This document shows, piece by piece, positions 55,729 through 64,000 of a DNA stretch of 64,000 bases. The position numbers were made by a program, and so were the translations under genes. The stretch covers positions 558,001 through 622,000 of the forward strand of contig NZ_CP091976.1 in the NCBI RefSeq assembly GCF_029016285.1. Direction: 5' to 3'. The notes below the pieces were generated by a model that worked only from the letters and a program-made list of their open reading frames with translations, was not told where the DNA came from and ran no database searches. Source of the DNA: Vibrio sp. DW001. Its GTDB lineage: Bacteria; Pseudomonadota; Gammaproteobacteria; Enterobacterales; Vibrionaceae. The number at the start of each line of letters is the position of its first letter. Within the stretch, counting starts at the first letter, position 1.

Positions 55729-55860
55729 AGCTACCTTTCGGCGGCTAGTGAACACAATGATTCGACGCCGCTCTAAAAAGAGCGCCACCAATTAATAAGA
55801 TGTGAAGAAACAGTCGTGATTTTAATTTTATTCATAGTCTTTCAAACTATCAGAGCGGCA
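55729..55860 (-). promoter_or_regulatory. putative Trp-responsive leader/attenuator of trpS2
   Basis: On the minus strand, AGAGCGGC (55774-55767, starting within the leader stop codon) can pair with three partners: GCCGCTCT before the leader ATG (55859-55852), GCGCTCT overlapping the tandem Trp codons (55785-55779), or GCCGC downstream (55745-55741). That last segment can instead form a GAAA-loop hairpin AGCCGCC/GGTAGCT (55746-55729). These are mutually exclusive, as in ribosome-mediated attenuators. No T-run follows the last hairpin, so termination may be rho-dependent or control may act on translation. The bases 55862-56176 upstream show nothing else. Confidence 0.6.
55773..55835 (-). CDS. 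leader peptide with tandem Trp codons
   Basis: A 20-codon reading frame, ATG to TAG, too short for normal gene calls. Codons 16 and 17 are TGG TGG, followed by CGC TCT TTT and the stop. The peptide ends NWWRSF. Two adjacent Trp codons at the end of a short upstream frame, just before trpS2, is the arrangement of classic attenuator leaders. The ribosome binding site (GAAAG) is modest. Ribosome stalling at these codons when charged tRNA-Trp is scarce would favour synthetase expression. Confidence 0.65.
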   Translation of the reverse strand: MNKIKITTVSSHLINWWRSF

Positions 55861-56176
55861 CTTAGCTGTCAAAGATAAATAGATCGTCATCTAAACAACT
55901 AAATGTACTCAAGAAAATGAGCGCCTCATTACCAAAATTCGATATCGTCAAAGTACGACAATATTTGAAGCTTACTTTATATCAGTAATCAATTTTACCG
56001 ATTAAAATTTTTTAGTAAAAAGCCATAATTGCAGAGCGAAGTTTAGAATGCTAAACTCCTGCGGAAAATTACTTCGTATAATCCCAATGATATGGTTTGG
56101 GAGTTTCTACCAAGGGCCAATAACTCTTGATTATGAAGTCTGTAACTTTATTTACCACCAATAAAGGTAGAGGCTC

Positions 56177-57172
56177 ATGAACTATTTTAACCTGCCAAAA
56201 ATCGATCTTCACTGTCACCTTGACGGAAGTGTTCGTCCACAAACTATTATTGATCTCGCTAACCAACAAGACTTAAGCTTGCCGAGTAACGACATCAATG
56301 TAATTCGCTCAATGATGATTGCACCTGAAACCTGCCAGAACCTTGACGAGTATTTGATGCGATTTGAACTTCCGCTTTCTGTCATGCAAACTGAATATGG
56401 CATCGAACGTATCGCTTTCGAGGTCTTTGAAGACGCAGCAAAAGAGAACGTAAAGTACTTAGAAGTTCGCTTTGGACCATTACTACACCTTCAGAATGGT
56501 CTTAACCTTGACCAAGTATTACGCAATGCAATTAAAGGCATGAAAAAGGCTGAAGAACAGTATGATATCAAAGGCAATTTCATTCTTTCAGTATTAAGAC
56601 ATATGCCTAAAGATAGAATTAATGAGGTTATTGATGCCGGCGCAAAGTACTTGCATAACGGCGTCATTGCATTCGACATAGCGGGTAGCGAAGTACCAGG
56701 ATTCAGTCATGAGTTCGTGCCTTATGCAAAGTATGCCGAAGACAATGGGTATCGAATTACGATTCATGCGGGTGAGCAAGGTGATGGTCAAAATGTACAC
56801 GATGCCGTCTCACTGTTAAATGCTGAACGTATCGGTCACGGTATTGGTATTAATGCTCACGAAAGTGCCTATAAATTGGTTAAAAACGACGCAGTTGTAC
56901 TGGAAACATGCCCCAGCAGCAATATCCAAACCAAAGCAGTCGATAAACTTAGCAACCACCCGTTAGAAGCTTTCTATAAAGATGGTTTACTCGTTACTAT
57001 AAACACCGATAACCGTACCGTTTCCAATACCACAATGACGGAAGAAGTTCGTAGAGTTATGGAGGAGTTTCAACTACGTCGTGAAGACTATTTTGAAATC
57101 TATAGAGTAAGCGTAGAACGTTCATTCGCCTCCGATTCTGTAAAACAATATTTGTTAACCTTCGCAGAATAA
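56177..57172 (+). CDS. add: adenosine deaminase
   Basis: 331 residues, a zinc hydrolase that converts adenosine to inosine in purine salvage. [14 protein letters not shown] supplies the first metal histidines, [15 protein letters not shown] and ERIGHGIG the catalytic glutamate and histidine, and [12 protein letters not shown] the metal aspartate. Full length, with AGAGG upstream of the ATG. Monocistronic. Confidence 0.95.
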   Translation: MNYFNLPKIDLHCHLDGSVRPQTIIDLANQQDLSLPSNDINVIRSMMIAPETCQNLDEYLMRFELPLSVMQTEYGIERIAFEVFEDAAKENVKYLEVRFGPLLHLQNGLNLDQVLRNAIKGMKKAEEQYDIKGNFILSVLRHMPKDRINEVIDAGAKYLHNGVIAFDIAGSEVPGFSHEFVPYAKYAEDNGYRITIHAGEQGDGQNVHDAVSLLNAERIGHGIGINAHESAYKLVKNDAVVLETCPSSNIQTKAVDKLSNHPLEAFYKDGLLVTINTDNRTVSNTTMTEEVRRVMEEFQLRREDYFEIYRVSVERSFASDSVKQYLLTFAE

Positions 57173-57467
57173 ACCCACATTTGTATTACGAACTTATAAA
57201 ATGGTGAGTTAAATGCCCTCACCGCTTTATGCCCTTCATTAGAAGCTTCTGACTTAGTGATTTATTGCACCTCTCGAATATAATTTACGAGTGTCGTCTG
57301 TAATAAATGTCCACAACAACCTTATGGTTCTTGGATGAAAGGTTAAATCCTGCTCAATTCACTTTCATAACACAGTACTCAATCACATATATGCAAATAT
57401 ACACGTGGTCAAACTGCGCTGCGTTTGCTAAGTTTAAGTGACACAGTGATTGAAAAGGTATAATTAT

Positions 57468-57824
57468 ATGAAAGTAAATGTTCAAACACATCACGTTTCA
57501 ATTAATGACGACTCACGTAAAGAAATTGAAAGTAAATTTGAGAAGGTATCCGCTCACTTTCCACAACTCATCAGCAGCGACATCATCATTACCAAAGAGC
57601 ATGGACAATACGATGTGGAAATTTTTACCAATTATGAGGGTGTAAGGGTTTCAGCAAAGTCAACCAACGCTATCATGTATCCTGCGATTGCGGCAACATT
57701 GAAAAAACTAGAGACAGGTCTAAGTAGCCGTAAAGGGCAATTAAAATCGGACCTTCACGAGAAACCAACTAGCACGAAACCAGAGATTGCTTCAGATATT
57801 ATCCAAGAGATGAAATTACTTTAA
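57468..57824 (+). CDS. ribosome hibernation factor (HPF/YfiA family)
   Basis: 118 residues, short HPF/RaiA type. The fold is seen in VNVQTHHVSINDDSRKEIESKF, EHGQYDVEIFTNYEGVRVSAKSTNAIMYPAI and KKLETGLSSRKGQLK. These proteins bind the 30S decoding centre in stationary phase and silence ribosomes. The sequence is more divergent than typical HPF and may be a second copy. ATG 57468 has AAGG upstream. A good terminator follows. Confidence 0.85.
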   Translation: MKVNVQTHHVSINDDSRKEIESKFEKVSAHFPQLISSDIIITKEHGQYDVEIFTNYEGVRVSAKSTNAIMYPAIAATLKKLETGLSSRKGQLKSDLHEKPTSTKPEIASDIIQEMKLL

Positions 57825-57848
57825 GCAACGACAAATAACCAGATTCAT

Positions 57849-57876
57849 AAAGCCAGCAAATCAGTGCTGGCTTTTT
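57849..57876 (+). terminator. rho-independent terminator after the hibernation factor gene
   Basis: AAGCCAGC and GCTGGCTT form an eight-pair stem with an eight-base loop, then a T-run. The remaining bases to 58096 show no gene. Confidence 0.92.
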
Positions 57877-58096
57877 ACATTTAAAATACAAGAAAATACA
57901 CAACGGTTCCTTCAACCTTCCGCTCGCAAACGAGTTTATCTCCACAAAGGTTCTGTTCAAGTTAGCAGTTCGAGAATATACCTGTGCAAAATCTATTTTA
58001 TTGTTCCTATACTAATAATTACAGTACCTTGATAGAGTGGACAACAAGCCTCCCTTCTCATTCGCTGGATAACAAATAGAATAAAAGGTGCAATAG

Positions 58097-61000
58097 TTGG
58101 ATACGATTGCTTTAGAAAAAAAATGGGGATCCTTAAGCGGAGCAACCTTTCTGTGCTTAATTTTGGTTCTAACCTCTTGGGTTTCACCGTCGTTGGCATC
58201 GCAATTCGCTATATCAAAAAACTCTGCATCAGAATCATCTGTATCAAATCCGTCAGACCCCAACGTGGTCTATATACAGCTGCGTTGGCATCATCAATTC
58301 CAGTTCGCTGGTTACTATGCTGCATTAGAAAAGGGCTTCTATAAAGACGAAGGAATCGACGTTCAAATTCTTAACGGTGACCCAAAACGTCAACCAGTCG
58401 CTGAAGTATTGTCAGGTCGTGCACAATACGCGGAAGGGAACAGCGAAATCCTTTATCAGCGCTTGCAAGGCAAGCCGCTCATCGCCCTTGCATCTATATT
58501 CCAGCATTCCCCTTCCGTACTACTTACACTAAAAAGTTCTGGTATCCGCTCTGTACACGATCTCATCGGCAAAAAGGTCATGCTTGCCAATAAGAACGAA
58601 GATGCGGACTTTTTAACCATGTTGGTCAACGAAGGTATTTCCGTTTCACAAATCAATGCGATACATAGTAGCTATCAGCTTGAAGACCTTATCTCTGGCA
58701 AAGTAGATGCCTTCAACTCTTACACCACTAACGAACCGTATTTTCTGAAACAACGTAATATCGAATACAACATTATCGACCCAGTATCTTACAGTGTCGA
58801 TTTTTATAGTGATATTTTCTTTACGTCTGAACACGAATTACGTAGCAACCCGAAAAGGGTTGAAGCGATGACCAGAGCAACACTAAAAGGTTGGCGTTAT
58901 GCGATGGATAACCCAGAAGAAATAATCGAACTTCTATTAACAAAATATAAGGTGCAAAAAACAAGGGATCATCTCCGTTTTGAAGCCGAAGAAATGCGTA
59001 AGTTGATTATTCCTAACCTAATTCAAATCGGCCATATGAACCCTGAACGTTGGCAACATATGGCCAATGTTTTTGTGACGGCTGGGCTAATACCCAATGA
59101 CGAAAACCTTGACGGCTTTATCTACGATACTAATCCTAGTCGATTACCCGACTGGGTATTCCCAGTACTCGCCATCGCACTAGTCATCGTACTAGGCACT
59201 AGTTCCTTCAACTTTTATCTCCATCGATTTAATCAGCGAATTGCCCACGCAAAGAAGACCATCCAAGAGAGCGAAGAACGGTTTAAGGCGCTTAGTAGTG
59301 CGACAAATGGCGGCGTTATCATTCATGATGAAGGTCAGATACTGGAGTGCAATACTGGTCTATCTGACATGACTGGCTTCAGTTACAAGGAGCTTATCAA
59401 CATGAATGGTCTTGAGCTGATCGCACCAGAATGCATTGAAACCGTCTTTGACAAAATGCGAATCGATTATACCCAAAGCTATGAAGTCATTGGTATGCGT
59501 CGTGATGGGTCTCAATATCCACTGTCAATCAAAGGCAAAAATATTGTCTACAAGGAACGGAATGCAAGAGTCATTGAGTTTCTCGATATCACCGAACGTA
59601 AAAAAACGGAAGAACAGTTAAGGCTTGCCGCCAGTGTATTCACTCATGCACGTGAAGGTATTATAATCACTGACACTTCAGGCACCATTATTGACGTAAA
59701 TGATACCTTCACTCATATCACTGGTTATTCTCGCGAAGAGGCGATAGGTGAGAACCCTCGTATTCTCCGTTCCGGTCGTCATGACCAAGCATTCTACACT
59801 GAGATGTGGACATCACTACTCAACAAAAAGCAATGGTCTGGAGAGATCTGGAACGAGCGTAAAAATGGCGAGTTATTTGCTGAATTAGTCACTATCAGTG
59901 CTGTAACTGATACCAAAGGTCAAACACAAAGCTACGTCGCTTTATTCTCAGATATTACCCCAATGAAGAACCACCAGCAGCAACTCGAACATATTGCGCA
60001 TTACGATACCCTCACGAACCTACCTAACCGCATATTGTTGGCGGACCGCCTACACCATGCAATGGCTCAAAGTGAACGACGGGGGCAATCTTTGGCGGTT
60101 GCGTATCTTGATTTAGACGGTTTTAAAACGGTGAATGATTCCTATGGCCATGACGTAGGTGATGAGCTATTGATCGAACTTTCTACACTGATGAACAATT
60201 GCTTACGCGACGGCGACACCCTCGCTCGTATCGGTGGCGACGAATTTGTGGCCGTTCTCGTCGACATAGAGGAAATGAGTCAGTGCACGCTAGTATTAGA
60301 GCGATTATTACAAGCATCCATGAGCCCCATCACGATCAAGAATAACACGTTACAGGTATCCACCAGCATCGGCGTCACATTGTATCCTCAAGATGGCGTC
60401 GACGCTGACCAATTGATGCGTCATGCAGATCAAGCAATGTACATTGCTAAACAGACGGGAAAGAATCGCTATCACCTGTTTGATATTCATAAAGACAAAT
60501 CTATCCAGACACAACGAGAGACTATCGAACATATCAAGCGAGGGCTCGATCAACACGAATTCGTGCTACATTATCAACCCAAAGTTAACATGAGAACGGG
60601 TGCTATATTCGGTGCGGAGGCCTTGATTCGCTGGCAGCACCCAGAACGAGGGTTAGTCTACCCGAATGATTTTCTACCAATCATCGATAACCACCCAATC
60701 AGTTTGGAAATAGGTGAATGGGTTATCGATACCGCACTGATCCAGATGGCCAAGTGGCAATCTGCAGGGCTCAATATGCCCGTCAGTATCAATATAGATG
60801 CTTTCCAGTTACAACAACGAGACTTCATCAATAAGTTGTCCGCTGCACTGAAAAAATACCCGATGATCAGCCCTAACTCTTTACAACTTGAGATATTAGA
60901 AACCAGTGCGTTAGGAGACCTAGTCGAGGTATTAACCATAATGAAATCGTGTATCGATATTGGTGTAAGCTTCTCTCTTGATGACTTCGGTACTGGATTT

Positions 61001-61300
61001 TCATCGTTGACCTACCTAAAACGTTTGCCAGTAGATCAGCTAAAAATCGACCAAAGCTTTGTTAGAGATATGCTAATCGACCCTGATGATCGCGCTATCG
61101 TAGTGGGAGTCATCAGTTTAGCGTCTGCTTTCAGTCGTCAGGTGATAGCCGAAGGTGTTGAGACCATTGATCATGGAACCCAATTATTATCTATGGGCTG
61201 TGACCTCGCTCAAGGCTATGGTATCGCGCGTCCTATGCCAGCGGAAGATTTGCCCAAGTGGGTGGCGGAATGGAGCCCAGATGCGGCTTGGAAATCATGA
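58097..61300 (+). CDS. NMT1-type binding domain fused to PAS-GGDEF-EAL
   Basis: 1067 residues. A signal/anchor segment (about 17-35) leads to a periplasmic NMT1/THI5-like solute-binding domain (about 55-340: YIQLRWHHQFQFAGYYAALE, then EVLSGRAQYAEGNSEIL), of the kind used for pyrimidine, nitrate or flavin ligands. A membrane helix near 355-375 is followed by two PAS domains, GGDEF and EAL. RIGGDEF with inhibitory RDGD is intact, and AEALIRWQHPERG, DDFGTGFSS and AEGVET are complete, so both c-di-GMP activities are possible. The start is TTG 58097 with AAGG upstream. It senses a periplasmic nutrient directly. Monocistronic. Confidence 0.92.
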   Translation: MDTIALEKKWGSLSGATFLCLILVLTSWVSPSLASQFAISKNSASESSVSNPSDPNVVYIQLRWHHQFQFAGYYAALEKGFYKDEGIDVQILNGDPKRQPVAEVLSGRAQYAEGNSEILYQRLQGKPLIALASIFQHSPSVLLTLKSSGIRSVHDLIGKKVMLANKNEDADFLTMLVNEGISVSQINAIHSSYQLEDLISGKVDAFNSYTTNEPYFLKQRNIEYNIIDPVSYSVDFYSDIFFTSEHELRSNPKRVEAMTRATLKGWRYAMDNPEEIIELLLTKYKVQKTRDHLRFEAEEMRKLIIPNLIQIGHMNPERWQHMANVFVTAGLIPNDENLDGFIYDTNPSRLPDWVFPVLAIALVIVLGTSSFNFYLHRFNQRIAHAKKTIQESEERFKALSSATNGGVIIHDEGQILECNTGLSDMTGFSYKELINMNGLELIAPECIETVFDKMRIDYTQSYEVIGMRRDGSQYPLSIKGKNIVYKERNARVIEFLDITERKKTEEQLRLAASVFTHAREGIIITDTSGTIIDVNDTFTHITGYSREEAIGENPRILRSGRHDQAFYTEMWTSLLNKKQWSGEIWNERKNGELFAELVTISAVTDTKGQTQSYVALFSDITPMKNHQQQLEHIAHYDTLTNLPNRILLADRLHHAMAQSERRGQSLAVAYLDLDGFKTVNDSYGHDVGDELLIELSTLMNNCLRDGDTLARIGGDEFVAVLVDIEEMSQCTLVLERLLQASMSPITIKNNTLQVSTSIGVTLYPQDGVDADQLMRHADQAMYIAKQTGKNRYHLFDIHKDKSIQTQRETIEHIKRGLDQHEFVLHYQPKVNMRTGAIFGAEALIRWQHPERGLVYPNDFLPIIDNHPISLEIGEWVIDTALIQMAKWQSAGLNMPVSINIDAFQLQQRDFINKLSAALKKYPMISPNSLQLEILETSALGDLVEVLTIMKSCIDIGVSFSLDDFGTGFSSLTYLKRLPVDQLKIDQSFVRDMLIDPDDRAIVVGVISLASAFSRQVIAEGVETIDHGTQLLSMGCDLAQGYGIARPMPAEDLPKWVAEWSPDAAWKS

Positions 61301-61521
61301 TGCTACGTTACAAAGAAACCGCGCTTGGTCTCCTCTACAAGACAAACACTAAGAAGTAAACTTACTGCTCGGTCGTTCAGGTGTTTTCAAGTCCACATAA
61401 TATTCCCGCCAATTTCTTAATTTCTCCATTATTCCTTCAATATCCTGCTAGAGAATGATTGTAAAGTGAACATATTGATTCATTTTCTGACCTTAGTATT
61501 TTCTTATATTGGAATGCACCT

Positions 61522-62904
61522 ATGGCAACATCTTCAGAAAACAACGACAACGTCCCCGGTCAAGGTCCTTTGGTATTAAGCAGAAAGAGAAAAATGGCCG
61601 TGATCTATTTCATCGGGCTTTTTATCCCTTACGTTATCTCACGCACGATCAATATGGACAATAAAGGCGTCTATGCTTCTGTCCTCAGTATTATTAATCT
61701 GCTAGCAATGATGGCATTTTTTGTTCAGTTTCCATTGGCAAGCCGATTAAAACAGATCTCTCTCTTTGCCAACATCGACTGGAATATCTCAAAGCATAAA
61801 AAAGTAGGTCAGTGGTTAAGTGTAATATTTCTTTTGCACCCTATCCTGATTCTTGCCCCACGATTTTCCGTCTCATTTGACGATGCTGTCGTCAGTATTG
61901 TCGATACCGTTACCTCTCCGCAGATGCTCACTGGCGTTATAGCTTGGTGTTTGATGATCACCTGGATCCTTACCTCAATATTTAAAAATCGTCTCCCAAT
62001 ACGCTACGAAACCTGGCGCTTATTCCATGTCGTTGGGTTCGTCTTTGTCGCTATTCTTGCTACCTTGCATATAACAAACATAGGCAGTCATGGTCAGTTC
62101 CAGTCTCAGTTTAACCTTGTTTGGTGGGTGCTATGTTCGCTGTCTGTTTTAATGGTTGGCTATAACTATTTTGTTAAACCAACGCAGTTGAAGAAAAATC
62201 CATTCACATTGACCCAAGTAACTAAAATCAGCAGTAGTGATTGGCTGGTTACTCTAGAAAATAAAAACCGTAACGATTTCAACTTTGAAGTAGGACAGTT
62301 TGTGTGGCTTAACACCAGTGGGTCGACTAAGGGAATAAATGACCATCCATTCTCTATTGCTTCATGTAAAAAAGACCTGCCTAGCCTTTCATTCATTATT
62401 CGCGAATTAGGTGACTACACTTCGACACTTGGTGCCTTAAAAGAAGGACAAGATGTCTATGTCGACGGCCCTTATGGAAGCCTCAATTTAAAAGATAGTG
62501 AAGGTACACACGGCATTACCCTTATCGCTGGAGGTGCGGGGATTGGTCCTATGTTAAGCCTACTCAGAGAACTGGCGTACAAGCATGATTCTCGTCCAGT
62601 TCGACTCATCTACGGCAACAATAAGCTCGATCAGATGGTGTTTCAGCAAGAGATTCAACAATTAGAGTCTGAAATGGCTAATTTTCGCCAACAGTTAGTC
62701 TGCATTGAAAAGACAGACTTAAGCGATGTTCATACCGGTGTAATTGATAAAGCGTGTTTAGAAAACAGCATCAACCCTAACCATAAAGATAACTGGGCGG
62801 TTTATTTATGTGGTCCTGCACCAATGATACAGGCCGTTAACCAGCACGCGAAAGTATTAAAGATCCATAGCGATCAAATTCACTACGAACAGCTCGCTTT
62901 TTAA
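61522..62904 (+). CDS. membrane ferric-reductase-like flavin oxidoreductase
   Basis: 460 residues. Six membrane helices (about 25-215) form a ferric reductase-like domain with candidate haem histidines in FLLHPILIL, FHVVGFVF and TLHITNI. A cytoplasmic FNR-type domain follows: GQFVWLNTSG, DHPFSIASCK (FAD), GGAGIGPMLSLLREL and YLCGPAPMIQAV (NADH). It moves electrons from NADH through FAD and haem across the membrane. No C-terminal 2Fe-2S domain. It is the first gene of a redox operon with the ferredoxin 25 bases downstream. Confidence 0.88.
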   Translation: MATSSENNDNVPGQGPLVLSRKRKMAVIYFIGLFIPYVISRTINMDNKGVYASVLSIINLLAMMAFFVQFPLASRLKQISLFANIDWNISKHKKVGQWLSVIFLLHPILILAPRFSVSFDDAVVSIVDTVTSPQMLTGVIAWCLMITWILTSIFKNRLPIRYETWRLFHVVGFVFVAILATLHITNIGSHGQFQSQFNLVWWVLCSLSVLMVGYNYFVKPTQLKKNPFTLTQVTKISSSDWLVTLENKNRNDFNFEVGQFVWLNTSGSTKGINDHPFSIASCKKDLPSLSFIIRELGDYTSTLGALKEGQDVYVDGPYGSLNLKDSEGTHGITLIAGGAGIGPMLSLLRELAYKHDSRPVRLIYGNNKLDQMVFQQEIQQLESEMANFRQQLVCIEKTDLSDVHTGVIDKACLENSINPNHKDNWAVYLCGPAPMIQAVNQHAKVLKIHSDQIHYEQLAF

Positions 62905-62928
62905 GTAACAGCAGAATTAGGAACGACT

Positions 62929-63144
62929 ATGCCCATTCATCAAATATCCGGTTGTATAGGCTGCAAAACCTGTATTGAAAGCTGTCCGACCGACGTCATT
63001 CAGTTCGATAAGAATAAGAAAATTGCGGTAATCAAATACCCTGAAGATTGCCAAATCTGTCACCTATGTAGGCTCTATTGTCCCGTTGGTGCAATCACCA
63101 TCACACCTGAAAAATCGATCCCTGTTATGGTTTCGTGGAGGTAA
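62929..63144 (+). CDS. ferredoxin with two 4Fe-4S clusters
   Basis: 71 residues. CIGCKTCIESCP and CQICHLCRLYCP are two 4Fe-4S motifs, and the fold is a bacterial two-cluster ferredoxin with a short tail. There is no signal peptide. It lies between the membrane flavin reductase and the Tat flavoprotein and is the probable electron carrier. The next gene starts six bases later. Confidence 0.93.
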   Translation: MPIHQISGCIGCKTCIESCPTDVIQFDKNKKIAVIKYPEDCQICHLCRLYCPVGAITITPEKSIPVMVSWR

Positions 63145-63149
63145 CAACA

Positions 63150-64000
63150 ATGAGTAATAAAGTAGGTCTATCTCGTCGACAGTTTATTGGTGTGGCAGGT
63201 GGTGTTCTGGGTGCATCCGCATTTGCATCTATACCATTTAGTCAGGAAACGGAAGAAAATAACACGGCACTTGATGTGAAAAACTTCATTACCAAGCAGT
63301 ATGATACCGATGTACTCGTTATCGGTGGTGGCATGGCAGGTTTATTTGCCGCGGTTAAAGCTCATGACGCAGGTGCAAAAGTCATGATGGTATCTAAAGG
63401 ACGACTCGGTAGTTCTGGCCTGACACCTTTCGCTAAAGGTATTTTTAGTTACGACAAATCCAATGCTAGTGTGAGTATCGACGAATTCGTGGCCAAGGTC
63501 TCTGAGTCCTCACTTAACACCAGTAATCCTGTTTTTACACGTCAATTAGCAGAGCATTCTTTTGAACGGGTTCAGGAACTAAAGGAATGGGGTTTTTTCG
63601 ACTCAGCATTGTATAACCATAGTTTTATGAAGCCGATGAACGAAAGACAAATTCCATTGCTTGAACGTATTATGATTACCCATCTTCTCAAAGAAGATGG
63701 TCGTATTGCGGGGGCTTCAGGTTTTAGTTTAAATGAGCAAGAGATCATCCATTTTCACGCGAAAAGTGTGATCATTTGTACTGGTTCTGGCGGCTTCAAA
63801 CCAAGCGGTTTTCCGGTATGCGACCTTACCCATGATGGTTCCATCATGGCGTACAAAATTGGTGCGAAGATCACGGGTAAAGAATGGAATGATGGTCACC
63901 CAGGTTCGGCCAAAAATTCAGGATCTTGTTACGATAACTGGCACGGGCAAATCGAAGAAAAACCAAGCACAACAACGGTTCAAATCAATCACCATTTGGG
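63150..64000 (+). CDS. Tat-exported FAD flavoprotein, fumarate reductase-like (cut by window end)
   Basis: The first 283 residues are present. The twin-arginine signal LSRRQFIGVAGG is followed by an FAD-binding Rossmann motif VLVIGGGMAGLFAAVKA, then GSSGLTPFAKGIFSYD, and SVIICTGSGGFKP, all of the fumarate reductase/succinate dehydrogenase flavoprotein type. No FMN-binding domain precedes it. GGAGG lies upstream of ATG 63150. The gene runs off the window, so the catalytic residues are not all visible. Together with the two upstream genes it probably forms an extracytoplasmic reductase; the substrate is unknown. Confidence 0.88.
   Translation, partial: MSNKVGLSRRQFIGVAGGVLGASAFASIPFSQETEENNTALDVKNFITKQYDTDVLVIGGGMAGLFAAVKAHDAGAKVMMVSKGRLGSSGLTPFAKGIFSYDKSNASVSIDEFVAKVSESSLNTSNPVFTRQLAEHSFERVQELKEWGFFDSALYNHSFMKPMNERQIPLLERIMITHLLKEDGRIAGASGFSLNEQEIIHFHAKSVIICTGSGGFKPSGFPVCDLTHDGSIMAYKIGAKITGKEWNDGHPGSAKNSGSCYDNWHGQIEEKPSTTTVQINHHL

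Noticed and set aside
54651..55860. T-box riboswitch upstream of trpS2
   Set aside because: No T-box consensus sequence or specifier loop is seen; the tandem Trp codons in a short reading frame explain the region better.
62980..63000. CCGACCGACGTC resembling the TetR-type operator
   Set aside because: It lies within the ferredoxin coding sequence, matches only one arm and is explained by codon choice for CPTDV.

Overview
The window looks like a chromosomal segment of a Vibrionaceae-type gammaproteobacterium. It is AT-rich, uses gammaproteobacterial gene families throughout (YegD-like Hsp70, Lpp-type lipoprotein, TRAP and PTS sugar systems), and carries several large membrane-bound c-di-GMP proteins with hybrid sensor parts. 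The genus is inferred from gene content only. I saw no tRNA, rRNA, CRISPR array, insertion sequence or replication origin.

1-9.7 kb is an AT-rich accessory region with loose gene spacing. It holds a TetR-family regulator, a mannitol-type PTS IICB, an S41 peptidase, small unknown, cupin and VOC genes, a broken GNAT acetyltransferase, and a diguanylate cyclase paired with a SUOX-fold secreted protein. One near-palindromic operator of TetR type occurs three times (57-73, 2592-2608, 7285-7301), with a decayed fourth copy at 4617-4633.

10.1-19.1 kb is one long minus-strand sugar-acid operon: dgoR, dgoK, dgoA, a DctPQM TRAP transporter, dgoD, an IlvD/Edd-type dehydratase and a DapA-type aldolase. 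It should take up D-galactonate (and perhaps a related aldonate), dehydrate it, phosphorylate the keto-deoxy acid and cleave it. FadR-type operators flank dgoR. A separate fructose-type PTS IIBC gene follows at 19.5-21 kb with a clear terminator.

21.6-29.5 kb is a complete caa3-type cytochrome c oxidase operon: coxB fused to cytochrome c, coxA, ctaG, coxC, SURF1, an SCO-like membrane protein, ctaA and ctaB, with a DUF2909 gene on the opposite strand. An Lpp-type lipoprotein, RNase HI, small unknown genes, a haem-sensing GGDEF-EAL protein and an L,D-transpeptidase follow to 35.6 kb.

36-50 kb is mixed: a serC-serA pair, an OmpA-family protein, a lipocalin, AraC, GNAT, YegD and LysR/EamA genes, and an operon of a VWA-domain protein, an ECF sigma factor and a single-pass membrane protein. 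50-54.5 kb contains a LysR/old-yellow-enzyme pair, an EamA exporter with a MerR regulator, and relics of a TrmO-like gene and a LysR gene.

54.6-64 kb opens with an auxiliary-type tryptophanyl-tRNA synthetase. Its upstream region encodes an unlisted 20-codon leader peptide with tandem Trp codons and mutually exclusive RNA pairings, so it looks like a ribosome-mediated attenuator. Adenosine deaminase, a ribosome hibernation factor and an NMT1-PAS-GGDEF-EAL sensor follow. The window ends in a three-gene redox module: membrane flavin reductase, ferredoxin, and a Tat-exported flavoprotein cut by the window edge.
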